Notes: generated by a model not told the origin, from the sequence alone. Shown: positions 44,603 to 53,930, counted from the stretch's first letter. The stretch is 64,000 nucleotides of DNA from Pseudomonas sp. GGS8 (GCF_024168645.1 NZ_JALJWF010000001.1:6017501-6081500), one strand, 5' to 3'. Translations and numbers: made by a program.

Positions 44603-45454
44603 ATGAATCTACAGAACATTGGCGTTATCGGCGCCGGCACCATGGGCAATGGCATCGCGCAAGTCTGCGCCCTGGCCGGCTTCAACGTGACCTTGATCGA
44701 CATTTCCGAGAGCGCTCTGCAAAAGGCAATCGCGACCGTCGATAAAAACCTTGATCGGCAGGTCGTCAAGGACACGCTGACCCATGAGCAAAAGCTCGCC
44801 GCCCTCGACAAGATTCGCACCAGCACTGATTACGGCTGCCTGCTGAACGCACAACTGGTGATCGAAGCCGCCACCGAAAACCTCGATCTGAAACTGCGCG
44901 TGTTGCAACAGATCGCCGCGCAGGTCAGCCCTGAGTGCGTGATCGCCTCCAACACGTCATCGCTGTCCATTACCCAACTGGCGGCCAGCGTGAGCCGGCC
45001 TGAGCGCTTTATCGGCCTGCATTTTTTCAACCCGGTGCCGGTGATGGGCTTGATCGAAGTGATTCGTGGCCTGCAAACCAGCGATGTCACCCACGCCCTG
45101 GCGCTGGATATGGCAAACACTCTCGGCAAGACCGCAATCACCGCGGGCAACCGTCCGGGATTCGTGGTCAACCGGATTCTGCTGCCGATGATCAATGAAG
45201 CAATCCTGGTGTTCCAGGAAGGCCTGGCCAGCGCGGAAGACATCGACGCCGGCATGCGCCTGGGTTGCAACCAGCCGATCGGGCCACTGGCTCTGGCGGA
45301 TCTGATCGGTCTGGACACGGTGCTGGCCATTCTTGAAGCCTTTTACGACGGCTTCAATGACAGCAAATATCGCCCTGCACCGCTGCTCAAGGAAATGGTC
45401 GCCGCCGGTTACCTGGGGCGCAAAACGGGGCGTGGCTTCCATGCCTATGCCTGA
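44603..45454 (+). CDS. 3-hydroxyacyl-CoA dehydrogenase
   Basis: 283 aa from the ATG at 44603, chosen because AAGGA lies seven bases upstream; the ATG at 44597 is too close. NAD motif GVIGAGTMGNGIAQVCALAG, then SNTSSLSIT and the catalytic His in LHFFNPVPVM. It is the monofunctional PaaH/FadB2 type. Gap of 16 bases from the thiolase; its stop overlaps the TetR gene by 14 bases. Confidence 0.95.
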   Translation: MNLQNIGVIGAGTMGNGIAQVCALAGFNVTLIDISESALQKAIATVDKNLDRQVVKDTLTHEQKLAALDKIRTSTDYGCLLNAQLVIEAATENLDLKLRVLQQIAAQVSPECVIASNTSSLSITQLAASVSRPERFIGLHFFNPVPVMGLIEVIRGLQTSDVTHALALDMANTLGKTAITAGNRPGFVVNRILLPMINEAILVFQEGLASAEDIDAGMRLGCNQPIGPLALADLIGLDTVLAILEAFYDGFNDSKYRPAPLLKEMVAAGYLGRKTGRGFHAYA

Positions 45455-46085
45455 GCGTTGCTCACGGTTTGCCGAGTACCGGGGCACGGTGCTGGAGCTG
45501 TTTGCCAGCAAAGGTTTCGGTCAGGTCGGCATGCGTGAGCTGGCGACGAGCCTGGGACTCGCCCCCGGCTCGTTGTATCACCATTACCCCAGCAAACAGC
45601 ACTTGCTGCTCGACTTGATCGAGGAGTTCTACGAGGAGCTGTTGGCAACCCTGGGGCGCATTGAGCAACAGGCGCCGGCAAAACGCGACAAGATCAACAG
45701 CCTGATCCGCGCCCACCTGAATCTGCACCAGGAAATGCCCTGGCATTTTCGACTGGCGGAGCGCGACAGTGGCTGCCTCAACGAGGAGCAGCAGGAACAA
45801 GTTCGCCACTTGCGCGAGCAATACGAACGCAAATTGCTGCTGATGCTCGGAGCCAAACCCCGCGTGAGCGAACCGGCGCAACGGGCCGCGGGTCGAGCCA
45901 TTGCAGCCTTGCTCAACAGTGCGCCCAGTTGGCTGAGGTCATATTCGCTGGATGAACGAGAGCGCGATAATCTGATGGAAAACATGGTGAGTGGCGCCAT
46001 CGAGCGGTTATTGGCGCCAAAGACGCGTAATTGGGTGACGACTGCCAACGCGGGCGACAATACGAAGGAGCCAACTACGAAATAA
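45441..46085 (+). CDS. TetR-family regulator of the thiolase/HAD operon
   Basis: 214 aa from the ATG at 45441 (an ATG six bases later is possible). HTH: YRGTVLELFASKGFGQVGMRELATSLGLAPGSLYHHYPSKQHLLLDL, a classic TetR domain. Its start lies inside the end of the dehydrogenase gene, so it is co-translated. It may repress this operon when no acyl-CoA inducer is present, as FadR/PsrA-like TetR proteins do. Confidence 0.88.
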   Translation: MPMPERCSRFAEYRGTVLELFASKGFGQVGMRELATSLGLAPGSLYHHYPSKQHLLLDLIEEFYEELLATLGRIEQQAPAKRDKINSLIRAHLNLHQEMPWHFRLAERDSGCLNEEQQEQVRHLREQYERKLLLMLGAKPRVSEPAQRAAGRAIAALLNSAPSWLRSYSLDERERDNLMENMVSGAIERLLAPKTRNWVTTANAGDNTKEPTTK

Positions 46086-46133
46086 CAAACCTATGCGGCT
46101 CTTCCTCGAACTGCGTAGCCAGCAGATTCCGTA

Positions 46134-46165
46134 CGACAAAGCCCCGATTATTCGGGGCTTTGTCG
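46134..46165. terminator. Intrinsic terminator after the thiolase operon
   Basis: A 14-bp perfect stem (CGACAAAGCCCCGA and complement) around TTAT. T-rich bases lie on either side, so it may act for both the operon and the convergent cupredoxin gene. Confidence 0.75.
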
Positions 46166-46248
46166 TTTCTGGGGATACCTGTTGAGTGAGCCGGCAGACG
46201 TCGGAACAGTCGAAGGCTGCGGTCTTTTAACCTTCCAGCGCCCTTTGT

Positions 46249-46557
46249 TTACTGGGTGACTACAATCTTCCCGATCATCTGCGGGTGCAGCGCACAAAAA
46301 TACTCGAACTCTCCCGGCGTATTGAACACCCAGGAAAAACTGTCATTCGTATCCAGCGCCCCCGAGCGAAACACCTTGTGGGTTTCTGCCACCGTGTGCG
46401 GAATCTGATCGTCATTCACCCACGTCACTTTGGTGCCCACGGCCACGGTCAAATCCTTGGGTGCAAACATGAACTCCTTGATATCGATCTTTACCTCCTG
46501 AGCCCACGCCGGCATCGACAGCATCAGGCACACCACCGCCAACAGTCGCGTTTTCAT
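46249..46557 (-). CDS. Periplasmic cupredoxin (plastocyanin-like)
   Basis: 102 aa with a signal peptide (LLAVVCLMLSMPAWA). Type-1 copper ligands are visible: His in IPHTVAE and the C-terminal Cys-x2-His-x3-Met (CALHPQM). It would carry electrons in the periplasm. It sits 15 bases after the metallophosphoesterase, likely in the same transcript. Confidence 0.92.
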   Translation of the reverse strand: MKTRLLAVVCLMLSMPAWAQEVKIDIKEFMFAPKDLTVAVGTKVTWVNDDQIPHTVAETHKVFRSGALDTNDSFSWVFNTPGEFEYFCALHPQMIGKIVVTQ

Positions 46558-46572
46558 CCTGACCGCCCTCCC

Positions 46573-47541
46573 CTAGACCAGTGTCGAATCAATCAGCGCC
46601 AGCGGATGATCGCCCTGTGTCGCTCGCACATCGGTGATCCCCAGATAATTGCGCAGTTGATCGGCCGCCACCGTCATCGGCCCCGGTGCCGGCGCCGCAC
46701 CCGGTGCGGGTTGTGGATAGGCCGTGCCACGGGCGGTGTGGAAGGTGATATTGCCTTCGACCTTCTGGATGACCTGATGGATGTGACCGTTCAATACCGT
46801 TACTGAACCGTATTTGCGCAGCATCGCAATCGCCTGATCACCATCCTCGGTGCCCCAGCCCCACGGCTGATAAATCGTCCACAGCGGAATGTGGGTAAAC
46901 ACGACGATGGGCGTACTGGTCGTCACCGCCCGCAAATCATCGGACAGCCAGGCCAATTGATCAGCTCCAAGGGTAGCTTCATGGCCGGCCTGGAAGTTGA
47001 AGACATTGACCAGTGCGATGAAATGCACGCCGTGGTCGTCGAAGCTGTACCAACCATTGCCTTTGGTGCCCTTGCCGTAACGCTCCAGGTAAAGCTTGCC
47101 GCCGCCCTCGTCGAGGGTGTCGTGTTCACCCGGCACGTAATGCACGGTGGACGGCAGGCCTTTGAGCAACTGTGCCGCCGTGTCGAACTCCTCAGGCTTG
47201 GACAGGTGCGTGATGTCGCCGGTATGCAGGATCAGCGACGGCCGTTTTGGCAGCGCGATGACCTTGTCGATCGCCACCTGTAACGTCTTTGCCGGCTCCG
47301 GGTTGGCTTCCTTGTTGAAGCCGATGTGCGAGTCGCTGATTTGCACGAAGTGAAACGTGCTGGCCAGTGCCTTGGGGTCGGCGACGTTGCCTGCCTCATC
47401 CAGCGCAAAAGCCCGGGGAATGCCGCCGCTCAGGGCCCAGATGACCCCCGCCCCGGCCCACGCCGAGCACTTGAGCAGCGTTCGGCGGTCAGGGTTCAGC
47501 AAGCTGTCGGTGCGCACGGGGTGTTTTGATTGAATGTCCAT
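46573..47541 (-). CDS. Exported metallophosphoesterase
   Basis: 322 aa. The N-terminus holds a Tat-like signal (RRTLLKCSAWAGAG). Calcineurin-type motifs are present: DSHIG, HTGDITH, GEHD, FTHIPLW and NGHIHQ. The enzyme hydrolyses phosphate esters with two metal ions in the periplasm. It forms a unit with the cupredoxin and faces a divergent ECF sigma factor. Confidence 0.9.
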   Translation of the reverse strand: MDIQSKHPVRTDSLLNPDRRTLLKCSAWAGAGVIWALSGGIPRAFALDEAGNVADPKALASTFHFVQISDSHIGFNKEANPEPAKTLQVAIDKVIALPKRPSLILHTGDITHLSKPEEFDTAAQLLKGLPSTVHYVPGEHDTLDEGGGKLYLERYGKGTKGNGWYSFDDHGVHFIALVNVFNFQAGHEATLGADQLAWLSDDLRAVTTSTPIVVFTHIPLWTIYQPWGWGTEDGDQAIAMLRKYGSVTVLNGHIHQVIQKVEGNITFHTARGTAYPQPAPGAAPAPGPMTVAADQLRNYLGITDVRATQGDHPLALIDSTLV

Positions 47542-47693
47542 CGGTATGTCCTCGCAAGCGGACTACAGTGATGTAGCTGACACGAGGTAAACCTTGCGGG
47601 ACGAGTGTTTATTCCGCGCTGCAAAAAAAATCTTTTCAGGGAATAAAAGACGACGCATCACGGTTATAGGGGTGTGACAGTGCGGAAGCCACT

Positions 47694-48206
47694 ATGAAGC
47701 GATTTGAGGACCTGATTGCGCCGCATCTGGACGCCGCTTACAACCTCGCGCGCTGGCTCACCGGCAACGACAGCGCCGCACGCGATGTCGTGCAGGAAAG
47801 CGCGTTGCGCGCCTTCAGGTTTTTACAGCGTTTCGCCGATGGCAACGCCAAGGCCTGGTTTCTGACCATCGTGCGCAATGAAAGCTACACCTGGCTCAAA
47901 GCCTCGGCCGGGCGCCATTGGGTGGCTATCGATGACGACATTGGCGATGACGAAGGGGCACTGAGCCACAGCCAGACCCCGGAATTGCTGGCTATTCACA
48001 CGGAAAACGCAGCGCTGATCCAGCAAGCGCTGTGCGCCCTGCCGCCGGTGTTTCGTGAGGTGATTGTGCTGAAAGAACTCGAAGACATGCCTTACAAGGA
48101 GATCGCTTTGGTGGTCGATATCCCCATCGGCACCGTCATGTCGCGACTGGCCCGGGCGCGCGCGATGCTCAAGCTCGAACTACTGAAGTCGCACGATCAT
48201 GAATGA
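47694..48206 (+). CDS. ECF-type RNA polymerase sigma factor
   Basis: 170 aa. Region 2 (LARWLTGNDSAARDVVQESALRAFRFLQRF) and region 4 (ALCALPPVFREVIVLKELEDMPYKEIALVVDIPIGTVMSRLARARAML) are typical of ECF sigma factors. It overlaps the anti-sigma gene by eight bases and is divergent from the phosphoesterase/cupredoxin pair, which may be its regulon. Confidence 0.94.
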   Translation: MKRFEDLIAPHLDAAYNLARWLTGNDSAARDVVQESALRAFRFLQRFADGNAKAWFLTIVRNESYTWLKASAGRHWVAIDDDIGDDEGALSHSQTPELLAIHTENAALIQQALCALPPVFREVIVLKELEDMPYKEIALVVDIPIGTVMSRLARARAMLKLELLKSHDHE

Positions 48207-48942
48207 ACTCGACTGCACGGTTTACCAGACACGGCTGCATGGCTATCTGGATCAGGAGCTCGATCCTGCGACGGCTGCGGATGTGGCTGCGCATCTGGCC
48301 GCATGCGCCGAGTGCGCGCGGCTGCATGATGAAGTGAAACTGCTGAGGGTCAGTGTGAAGCGCCAGGCGCCGTATTACCCAGCGCCGGCGTCGTTGGCGG
48401 CCAGCGTCTTTGCTACGGATGCTCCCGCGACTCGCGCCATCGAGCGCTGGCAGACATGGTTCGCACCGACGTTTTCCGCGGCGGCGCTGGCCTTGGCGGC
48501 GGTGCTTTATGTGATAACGCCGGGCAGCGAACAACCGCTGATGGACGAGGCTGTCTCCAGCCATGTCCGCTCGTTGATGGGTGAGCATCTGAACGATGTG
48601 GTGTCCTCCGACCGTCACACCGTGAAGCCTTGGTTTACCGGCAAACTCGACTTCTCGCCGCCGGTATTTGACTACTCGGCGCAGGGATTTCCATTACTGG
48701 GCGGGCGGCTGGATTATCTGCAACACCAGACCACGGCAGCCCTGAGTTACGGGAGGGCCAAACACATCATCAATGTGTTTATCCTGCCCATGCCGGAGGC
48801 AGACAAGCCGCGGCAGACCCAGACGATTCGTGGCTTTAACGTGGTGTCCTGGCAGGTCAACCATTTGCGCTTCGTGCTGGTTTCCGATGTGGAAAAAAGC
48901 GAACTGGAGGCGTTCAGCCAGTTGCTCAGGGACGGTGGCTGA
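48199..48942 (+). CDS. Anti-sigma factor with zinc-finger domain
   Basis: 247 aa. The N-terminal zinc-finger anti-sigma motif is CTVYQTRLHGYLDQELDPATAADVAAHLAACAECARLHDE (His...Cys-x2-Cys). A single membrane segment (SAAALALAAVLYVI) at about 95-110 puts the C-terminus in the periplasm. It overlaps the sigma gene and must be its partner, releasing it on a signal. Confidence 0.9.
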   Translation: MNELDCTVYQTRLHGYLDQELDPATAADVAAHLAACAECARLHDEVKLLRVSVKRQAPYYPAPASLAASVFATDAPATRAIERWQTWFAPTFSAAALALAAVLYVITPGSEQPLMDEAVSSHVRSLMGEHLNDVVSSDRHTVKPWFTGKLDFSPPVFDYSAQGFPLLGGRLDYLQHQTTAALSYGRAKHIINVFILPMPEADKPRQTQTIRGFNVVSWQVNHLRFVLVSDVEKSELEAFSQLLRDGG

Positions 48943-49383
48943 AGGGAGCACGGTTTCGCGTGCGCCGTCATTCTCTCTGTCGAGAACAATCAAAAATGAG
49001 GGCTCACCCAACCAAGACCTAGCACTCCGTGCCTGGTAAAGAGCCGAAGCTGGGTGAGCGATGCAAACTCTATCCAGAGTTGCACCCTGTGTCCCGAACA
49101 CAATTCTGAATAAACCTGAACAGCCCGCCGGTGAACGGCGGGCGAGGAGTCTCTATGCCCGTGCAAGGTTGCACCGTTCGTCTAGATCAAGGGGCCATAC
49201 CCCATTCCTCGTCTACACCTGCCTGATACGCCCTTCAACGTTCATCTGACCTCCACGTCGCCTCTCTTGGGTATGTACATACGAGAAGATTGGGATATCA
49301 GGCATTAATTCGATGGCATACGAAGCGCCATACGGAACTGTAGTACCTCAAGCTTCGAGTTTCATTTCTCAAGGAATAGAAGA
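48943..49383. other. Intergenic region with hairpin and short palindrome
   Basis: 441 bases with no supportable gene. It holds the hairpin GCCCGCCG-GTGAA-CGGCGGGC near 49123-49143 (no T-run) and a perfect 12-bp palindrome GTATGTACATAC at 49271-49282, about 100 bases before the next gene. The latter may be an operator. Confidence 0.45.
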
Positions 49384-49713
49384 ATGACCATCAAAAGCAA
49401 AGACTGGTATGCATGGCTGAACACGATGCCACCAAAACCTGACGACTTCCATGTGGTTGGCGATGTTGAAGTTGCCAATCCAGGGATTGTGGCCGTCCTT
49501 ACCAGGCGATCCCCTAAAGGCAGTGACCAGAAAGCGCTCATGCTGGACCTACACTTGGTCCAGCAACCAGGAAAATGGATTCAACAAATTAGCTGGACGC
49601 AAGCAAAGTACGACCAAGTAATGCCTCCAAACTCGCCTATCTATACAACGGTTGAAATTTTCTACGAAGGGGAGCGAATTGCGTTTATCGAGGAAATTGG
49701 ACGCGTCTCCTGA
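49384..49713 (+). CDS. Hypothetical protein, 109 aa
   Basis: AAGGAATAGAAGA stands before the ATG, so the gene is plausible. The protein has alternating hydrophobic strands (VVGDVEVANPGIVAVLTRRSPKG), no signal peptide and no membrane span. I do not recognise it. It stands alone. Confidence 0.6.
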   Translation: MTIKSKDWYAWLNTMPPKPDDFHVVGDVEVANPGIVAVLTRRSPKGSDQKALMLDLHLVQQPGKWIQQISWTQAKYDQVMPPNSPIYTTVEIFYEGERIAFIEEIGRVS

Positions 49714-49863
49714 CTGATTTGCACTGAATCAGTTGAGCCGTAATGCTCAACCACGACCGGCTGGCTATTTGGATCAGTCGGTCGCCGCTACACACCTCGC
49801 CTGTACGAATGCGCGCGTCCCTGCGCACATCGCCGCGCACAGAGGTTCGTCGTTCAGCGTCCC

Positions 49864-50439
49864 TTACTCACTGCCAGTGCACGACCACTCATCATCCATG
49901 GCACCCGCTGTGCTGGAGACTATCCACACCACTGCAAAAGCCACTAACGAGAACCCGGCAAAGGCACCCATCACATGCAAGTAAGGCAGCACGTGATTCC
50001 ACGCTCGAGCCCCCCCCAGGAATGCGGCAAATAACCAGCCACTCATGGAGAGAGCGCCCAATAGTGCAAGGCGAGTCCGGGCGCAGCTGTGTAACAAGAC
50101 AAAGGGAGCCTTCTGCAACAGTGGAAAACCGATCCGATGCAACAATGCGCCGTTGAGGCTAAGCAGCGCGACAACACTCACCTTGGCCCAGAGCTTTTGA
50201 TTGAGCAGATACGCGGTCCCCTCATAAAGGTAACCCTGGAGCACCAGCAGCAAGCCACTTCCCCAAAGAGCCAATAGCGCAAGCGTGACGATTTTTTGAG
50301 TTTCGTCGAGATACTCACGTTGCGCCTGGCTCAACACATCCTTGCGCCAGCTCCATAGCTTTTGATCTGCCTGCAGCACCCTCCCCAGAGCAATACAGGT
50401 GGCAATCAGATGACCGTACACGAGTAGCATTTTGAGCAT
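49864..50439 (-). CDS. Conserved multi-pass membrane protein, CopD-like
   Basis: About 191 aa if the ATG at 50439 is used; longer starts up to 50529 are open and 50430 is also possible. Five hydrophobic spans, starting MLKMLLVYGHLIATCIALGRVLQADQ. Layout is like CopD/DUF-type bacterial membrane proteins, but I cannot assign a function. Confidence 0.55.
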   Translation of the reverse strand: MLKMLLVYGHLIATCIALGRVLQADQKLWSWRKDVLSQAQREYLDETQKIVTLALLALWGSGLLLVLQGYLYEGTAYLLNQKLWAKVSVVALLSLNGALLHRIGFPLLQKAPFVLLHSCARTRLALLGALSMSGWLFAAFLGGARAWNHVLPYLHVMGAFAGFSLVAFAVVWIVSSTAGAMDDEWSCTGSE

Positions 50440-51069
50440 TACCTGGACGTTATTGTTATGTGGGCAATGCACTCCCTCGCACCCTTGATTTGAAACGAAA
50501 TGAAACAAATTCATATTTGTATCAAGCAAGTTACAAATTCAACCATCCATCCGGAGCCGCTTTTTCCCTCGCAGGGCTGTCCGCCCTTCTCGACACCGAA
50601 CATGCACATGCACTCAATCACGTCCCCCGGCTCCTGCACGCCCATGCGTTTGGTGCTGGCTCGAGCATCGTGACCTCGCCGTTACCGGTCCCCCTGGCAT
50701 GAAATTGGAGATGTATAGGTATGTTCAGGACGAACAACTACCATTTGTATAACTACAACTGTCATCAATAGGAACTCAGATTATCACTCAGCCTGTCAGC
50801 GCCAAAAAACCGACAAACACAAACCCTTCGATGAAACCCTCATTAACTGATTGTTAAAATATGCAGAACAGATCTGCACTAATAGCAAGCGCAAAAGAAC
50901 ATAAGCCACCACCTTGCCACCATACTAAAGCATGCTTAACTGTGCTGCACCTGCAGCGCTAGCCTTCATATAGTTGCGTCGGCTGCCTGAGGTTAAGCAA
51001 GCACTATTGCTAAAGTATTAATCGTTCGATCTGTGCAACTCATCAATTGGTAACATCAGGAGATTTTAC
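50440..51069. other. AT-rich intergenic region before the toxin gene
   Basis: 630 bases including possible extensions of the membrane protein. AT-rich, especially after 50700. The frame at 50460-50702 has no ribosome site. It likely holds the toxin promoter. Confidence 0.4.
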
Positions 51070-52227
51070 ATGGACGCGCAAAAAAAGTTGTTTTTCCCCT
51101 TCGCCCTGAAACCCGTACCGAACGTCACGAGTATCGCAAACTTACAGAGCTCGCCGCCTACTTTCGCTGCCGGATCCAACGACCCTTTGCCGATTGATCA
51201 ACAGTTGGCCAATGCTTTCAATGCCAACAATGCTGTCATGGCGTATGTGTTAGGTATTGGCAATACGAGACTACCGACTATCTCCCCTTCGCCAACGTGG
51301 TACAGCACATTCCAAACAGCTTTCAGCAACGCACAAATCCACGCCAACGGGTGGTATCCGATTGCGGCTAACTTGGTGAGCATACCCAACTCCATTGCAG
51401 GATACGGCATTGCTTTCAACGTCAGCATGTCGACCATCAATTCATTGGTCAGTGTATTGCAGTCCGATCCTACCAACGCCACTGCGATTGCAGCGTTGAA
51501 AACACAATTCAGCCGCTTGATCTCTCAGATTCGTTCTTACACGCAAAGCGCCGTGACGGTCCAGCAGACCATTACCGAGTTCAGCAATACCTTGGCATCC
51601 GATGCAACAGTGCTTTCAACGGCTGTAAATGACTCGACTAGGGAGCAACAAGTAGATCAGCAGAAAATTGCAGAGTTCAAGGCACATATCGCTTCGCTAC
51701 AGTCTGAAATCAGTCATTGGCAAACTGTTGAGACGGCAGCAGCCATTGCGGCGGGCGTTGCATTCTTTGCAGGTGCTGTTATCGCCATTTTCTCGTTCGG
51801 AATTGGGCTGGCATTCGGGATCGTTTCTGCCGCGGCCTTGATTACTACGATGGTGATCGCTTCAAACAAGGTTCAAGCGTTGAAGAGTCAGGTGGAGGCT
51901 GACAACAGCAATATGAATGCGGTTACGCGGCAGGCTGCAAGCCTGGCTGTACTGAACGATCAAATCAATGCGCTGATCGCACTTTCCCAGGCCGCAAGCA
52001 CCCAGATTGCCCTCGTCCTGCAGGTCTGGCAAGAGCTGGAATCCGAACTGAACACAGTCCTGACGGACCTAACCAACTGCAGCGGCAACGTCACTGACTT
52101 GAACCTCGGCGAGCTTCAGCAGAATCTGAACGCGGCCAATCAGGATTGGCAGACATTGGTCGGGCTCTGCAACACGATTGCCTCTATCACCTACAATCAG
52201 GCAACTCCGCCCACCGCCAATATCTAA
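51070..52227 (+). CDS. Alpha-helical pore-forming toxin candidate (ClyA/HBL/NHE-like)
   Basis: 385 aa; AGGAG seven bases before the ATG. Long amphipathic helices flank one strongly hydrophobic hairpin at about residues 222-264 (AAAIAAGVAFFAGAVIAIFSFGIGLAFG...), the layout of ClyA, HBL/NHE and YaxA/XaxA alpha-pore-forming toxins. The flanking helices contain heptad-like segments (QQKIAEFKAHIASLQSEISHWQ and NKVQALKSQVEADNSN). No signal peptide is visible. HBL and NHE need two or three proteins, but only one is here. Two Cys (in NCSGN and GLCNTI) could be paired. Toxin assignment is by shape, not by a strong signature. Confidence 0.65.
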   Translation: MDAQKKLFFPFALKPVPNVTSIANLQSSPPTFAAGSNDPLPIDQQLANAFNANNAVMAYVLGIGNTRLPTISPSPTWYSTFQTAFSNAQIHANGWYPIAANLVSIPNSIAGYGIAFNVSMSTINSLVSVLQSDPTNATAIAALKTQFSRLISQIRSYTQSAVTVQQTITEFSNTLASDATVLSTAVNDSTREQQVDQQKIAEFKAHIASLQSEISHWQTVETAAAIAAGVAFFAGAVIAIFSFGIGLAFGIVSAAALITTMVIASNKVQALKSQVEADNSNMNAVTRQAASLAVLNDQINALIALSQAASTQIALVLQVWQELESELNTVLTDLTNCSGNVTDLNLGELQQNLNAANQDWQTLVGLCNTIASITYNQATPPTANI

Positions 52228-52262
52228 CGAACGGCCATCGACAACCGGATGAAAATGGATAG

Positions 52263-52293
52263 GGTCACTCACCCACGAAGTGGATGAGTGACC
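52263..52293. terminator. Stable hairpin between convergent toxin and I78 genes
   Basis: GGTCACTCACCCAC-GAA-GTGGATGAGTGACC: near-perfect 14-bp stem, one G-T type mismatch, loop GAA. No T-run follows, so it may be an mRNA-protecting hairpin or a non-canonical terminator. Confidence 0.5.
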
Positions 52294-52305
52294 GTAAAAA
52301 TCAAA

Positions 52306-52785
52306 TCAACCAAACCATATCGATACGATTATTCGGTCATTATTCAGTTCAATATTGCAACGCTCCGGCCTCCAGTCCTTAGTCAGTCCATCACCTGTTT
52401 CATAGACTCGAAGAGAGTGGCCCACCAATTGAGCAATTGTCTGTGGTTGCGCCGAAGTGAGTGAGCCAATCAGCTGACCTATATTCAGTTCTTCCGGCGA
52501 CATTGACCTTACATGGCCTTCTTCTAGTCGAAGAAACCCTTCCGACCCACGAAAACCATGTTGCAGTATGTACCAGCCCTGAGTTGTAATTTCAAAAGCA
52601 TTGTAACCTCCGGTCGGAAAATCGCACACTTCCGGAACGATCCGACTCCCGACTTTCTCTCCGATAATGTTGTTGGAACCGATCAAACTACTTAGCTCGG
52701 CTCTCGCTTCGGCAAGTGGAGTTTTGCGAGATCCCTTATCGCATTGAATTGTGCCATCAAGTTTATAAACCCATACGTTAGACAT
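52306..52785 (-). CDS. I78-family peptidase-inhibitor-like protein
   Basis: 159 aa from the ATG at 52785 (AAGGAG seven bases upstream). The C-terminal 60 residues show the I78 pattern: IGQLIGSL...IAQLVGHSLRVYETGDGLTKDWRPERCNIELNNDRIIVSIWFG (R-P-E-R-x-N-I and final IxxIxxG). The N-terminal half (NVWVYKLDGTIQCDKGSRKTPLAEARAEL) is a separate domain I cannot place. No signal peptide. It lies downstream of and convergent with the toxin candidate. It may protect against a protease or be the toxin's partner; this is inferred. Confidence 0.6.
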   Translation of the reverse strand: MSNVWVYKLDGTIQCDKGSRKTPLAEARAELSSLIGSNNIIGEKVGSRIVPEVCDFPTGGYNAFEITTQGWYILQHGFRGSEGFLRLEEGHVRSMSPEELNIGQLIGSLTSAQPQTIAQLVGHSLRVYETGDGLTKDWRPERCNIELNNDRIIVSIWFG

Positions 52786-53260
52786 TGCTTTCTCCTTCCC
52801 TAAGTTTGCTCTCCTCATAAGAGCACTCACCCAATGGCACACTACTTAGGCTGCTAATCAAAATGAAAAACACCAGCATGCTATTCGGTTGATTCAGCAT
52901 AGTTGAAGAAATACTGTGCAAGCTCCTGTTGGTCGGAAGGGTTGGCCGTTTCCAGTTTCGATATATCAGGGAAATCGCTGTATCGAAAATTACCGACGTT
53001 GGCGAGGCGACTGTTTTGCGTGGAGTGGCACAGACTCATTAGCAGTTGGGTAATGGGCCGTTCAAGCGTTCATCACGATCACGCGGATATACGCAACCAC
53101 AACGACCGAATACACCTGTCATCGCACGGATATACCCAACCTCTGTAGGAACTGACGCAGCCTGCGATCTTTTGGCGATGTTGCAGGCTCACGAAGACCA
53201 GGATCAAAAGATCGCAGCCTTCGCCAGCGCCTACGGAGGTTGAGTACAACCGGGCGGAAT
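52786..53260. repeat. Intergenic region with pseudomonad inverted repeat
   Basis: 475 bases with no gene that I can support. At 53162-53173 and 53205-53216 stand TGCGATCTTTTG and its perfect complement CAAAAGATCGCA, an intergenic repeat type that I recall as common in pseudomonads. Two related stretches near 53084 and 53130 (CGGATATAC followed by CAACC) form a short direct repeat. Confidence 0.55.
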
Positions 53261-53566
53261 CTAATCCGACGTCAGCGGTTGCCTGGAGCGACTCGGCGCG
53301 ATGGCCGACTTCTCCCCGGTGTCGCGATGCAACAAGGCAACGTTGTAGTCATAGCGGGATATCAACGGTACCGGCTCGTCATTGCGGGACATCTTGAGCC
53401 ATTGTCTTGTGCGCTCGATGTCAAAGGATTCGTTCCTGCCCTTCATGCTTTTAATCAGGTTGGCCGAGACCCTGAAGCGTCCACATCCAGCCGAGCACGC
53501 AACCTCTGACCAGTCTTCAGCCACATGAACAGTGTTAGAGACAGCGTGACAAATTAAGCACTTCAT
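53261..53566 (-). CDS. Small zinc-ribbon-like protein, 101 aa
   Basis: ATG at 53566 with GGAG before it; the open frame continues upstream with less protein-like sequence. Cys pairs CLICH and CSAGCGRF suggest a zinc ribbon. The rest is polar and ends in a basic tail. Family not recognised. Confidence 0.55.
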   Translation of the reverse strand: MKCLICHAVSNTVHVAEDWSEVACSAGCGRFRVSANLIKSMKGRNESFDIERTRQWLKMSRNDEPVPLISRYDYNVALLHRDTGEKSAIAPSRSRQPLTSD

Positions 53567-53707
53567 GTTCGATCTCCGTATCCATGAACTACCAACTGTA
53601 GACGATCCACGAGCAAGGAACTCAGCGTCCACAAAAAACCAGATCAGCCCATCGCGTCGCCAAGTGACAGCCTGACCAGGTGGCCTGTCAAAGAGGCGAT
53701 AAGAAAA

Positions 53708-53731
53708 GAGCCCGGCACTATGGCCGGGCTC
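53708..53731 (-). terminator. Intrinsic terminator
   Basis: GAGCCCGGC-ACTATG-GCCGGGCTC stem of nine perfect pairs, with TTTTCTT on the minus-strand side. It ends the 64-aa gene at 53736. Confidence 0.8.
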
Positions 53732-53735
53732 CGTT

Positions 53736-53930
53736 TTATCTTCTATTTTCAAGCATCTTGTCGGCGAGCGCTTTGGCCCTTTGGATCAGCAGGTTTTGCC
53801 TGTCTTCGTGGGTGGCTTCTCCTACCACCGGTGCCGTCAGATGGCTTTCGGCAATCAGTGCAGCACAGAAATATTGGTCCCAGACAGTGCTCTGCTCCGA
53901 CACCTGTCTGTTCGTTTGGTCGGCGATCAT
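53736..53930 (-). CDS. Small hypothetical protein, 64 aa
   Basis: AAGGAG six bases before the ATG and a terminator right after the stop make the gene credible. The protein is soluble and helical (DRQNLLIQRAKALADKML). The family is not known to me. Confidence 0.6.
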   Translation of the reverse strand: MIADQTNRQVSEQSTVWDQYFCAALIAESHLTAPVVGEATHEDRQNLLIQRAKALADKMLENRR

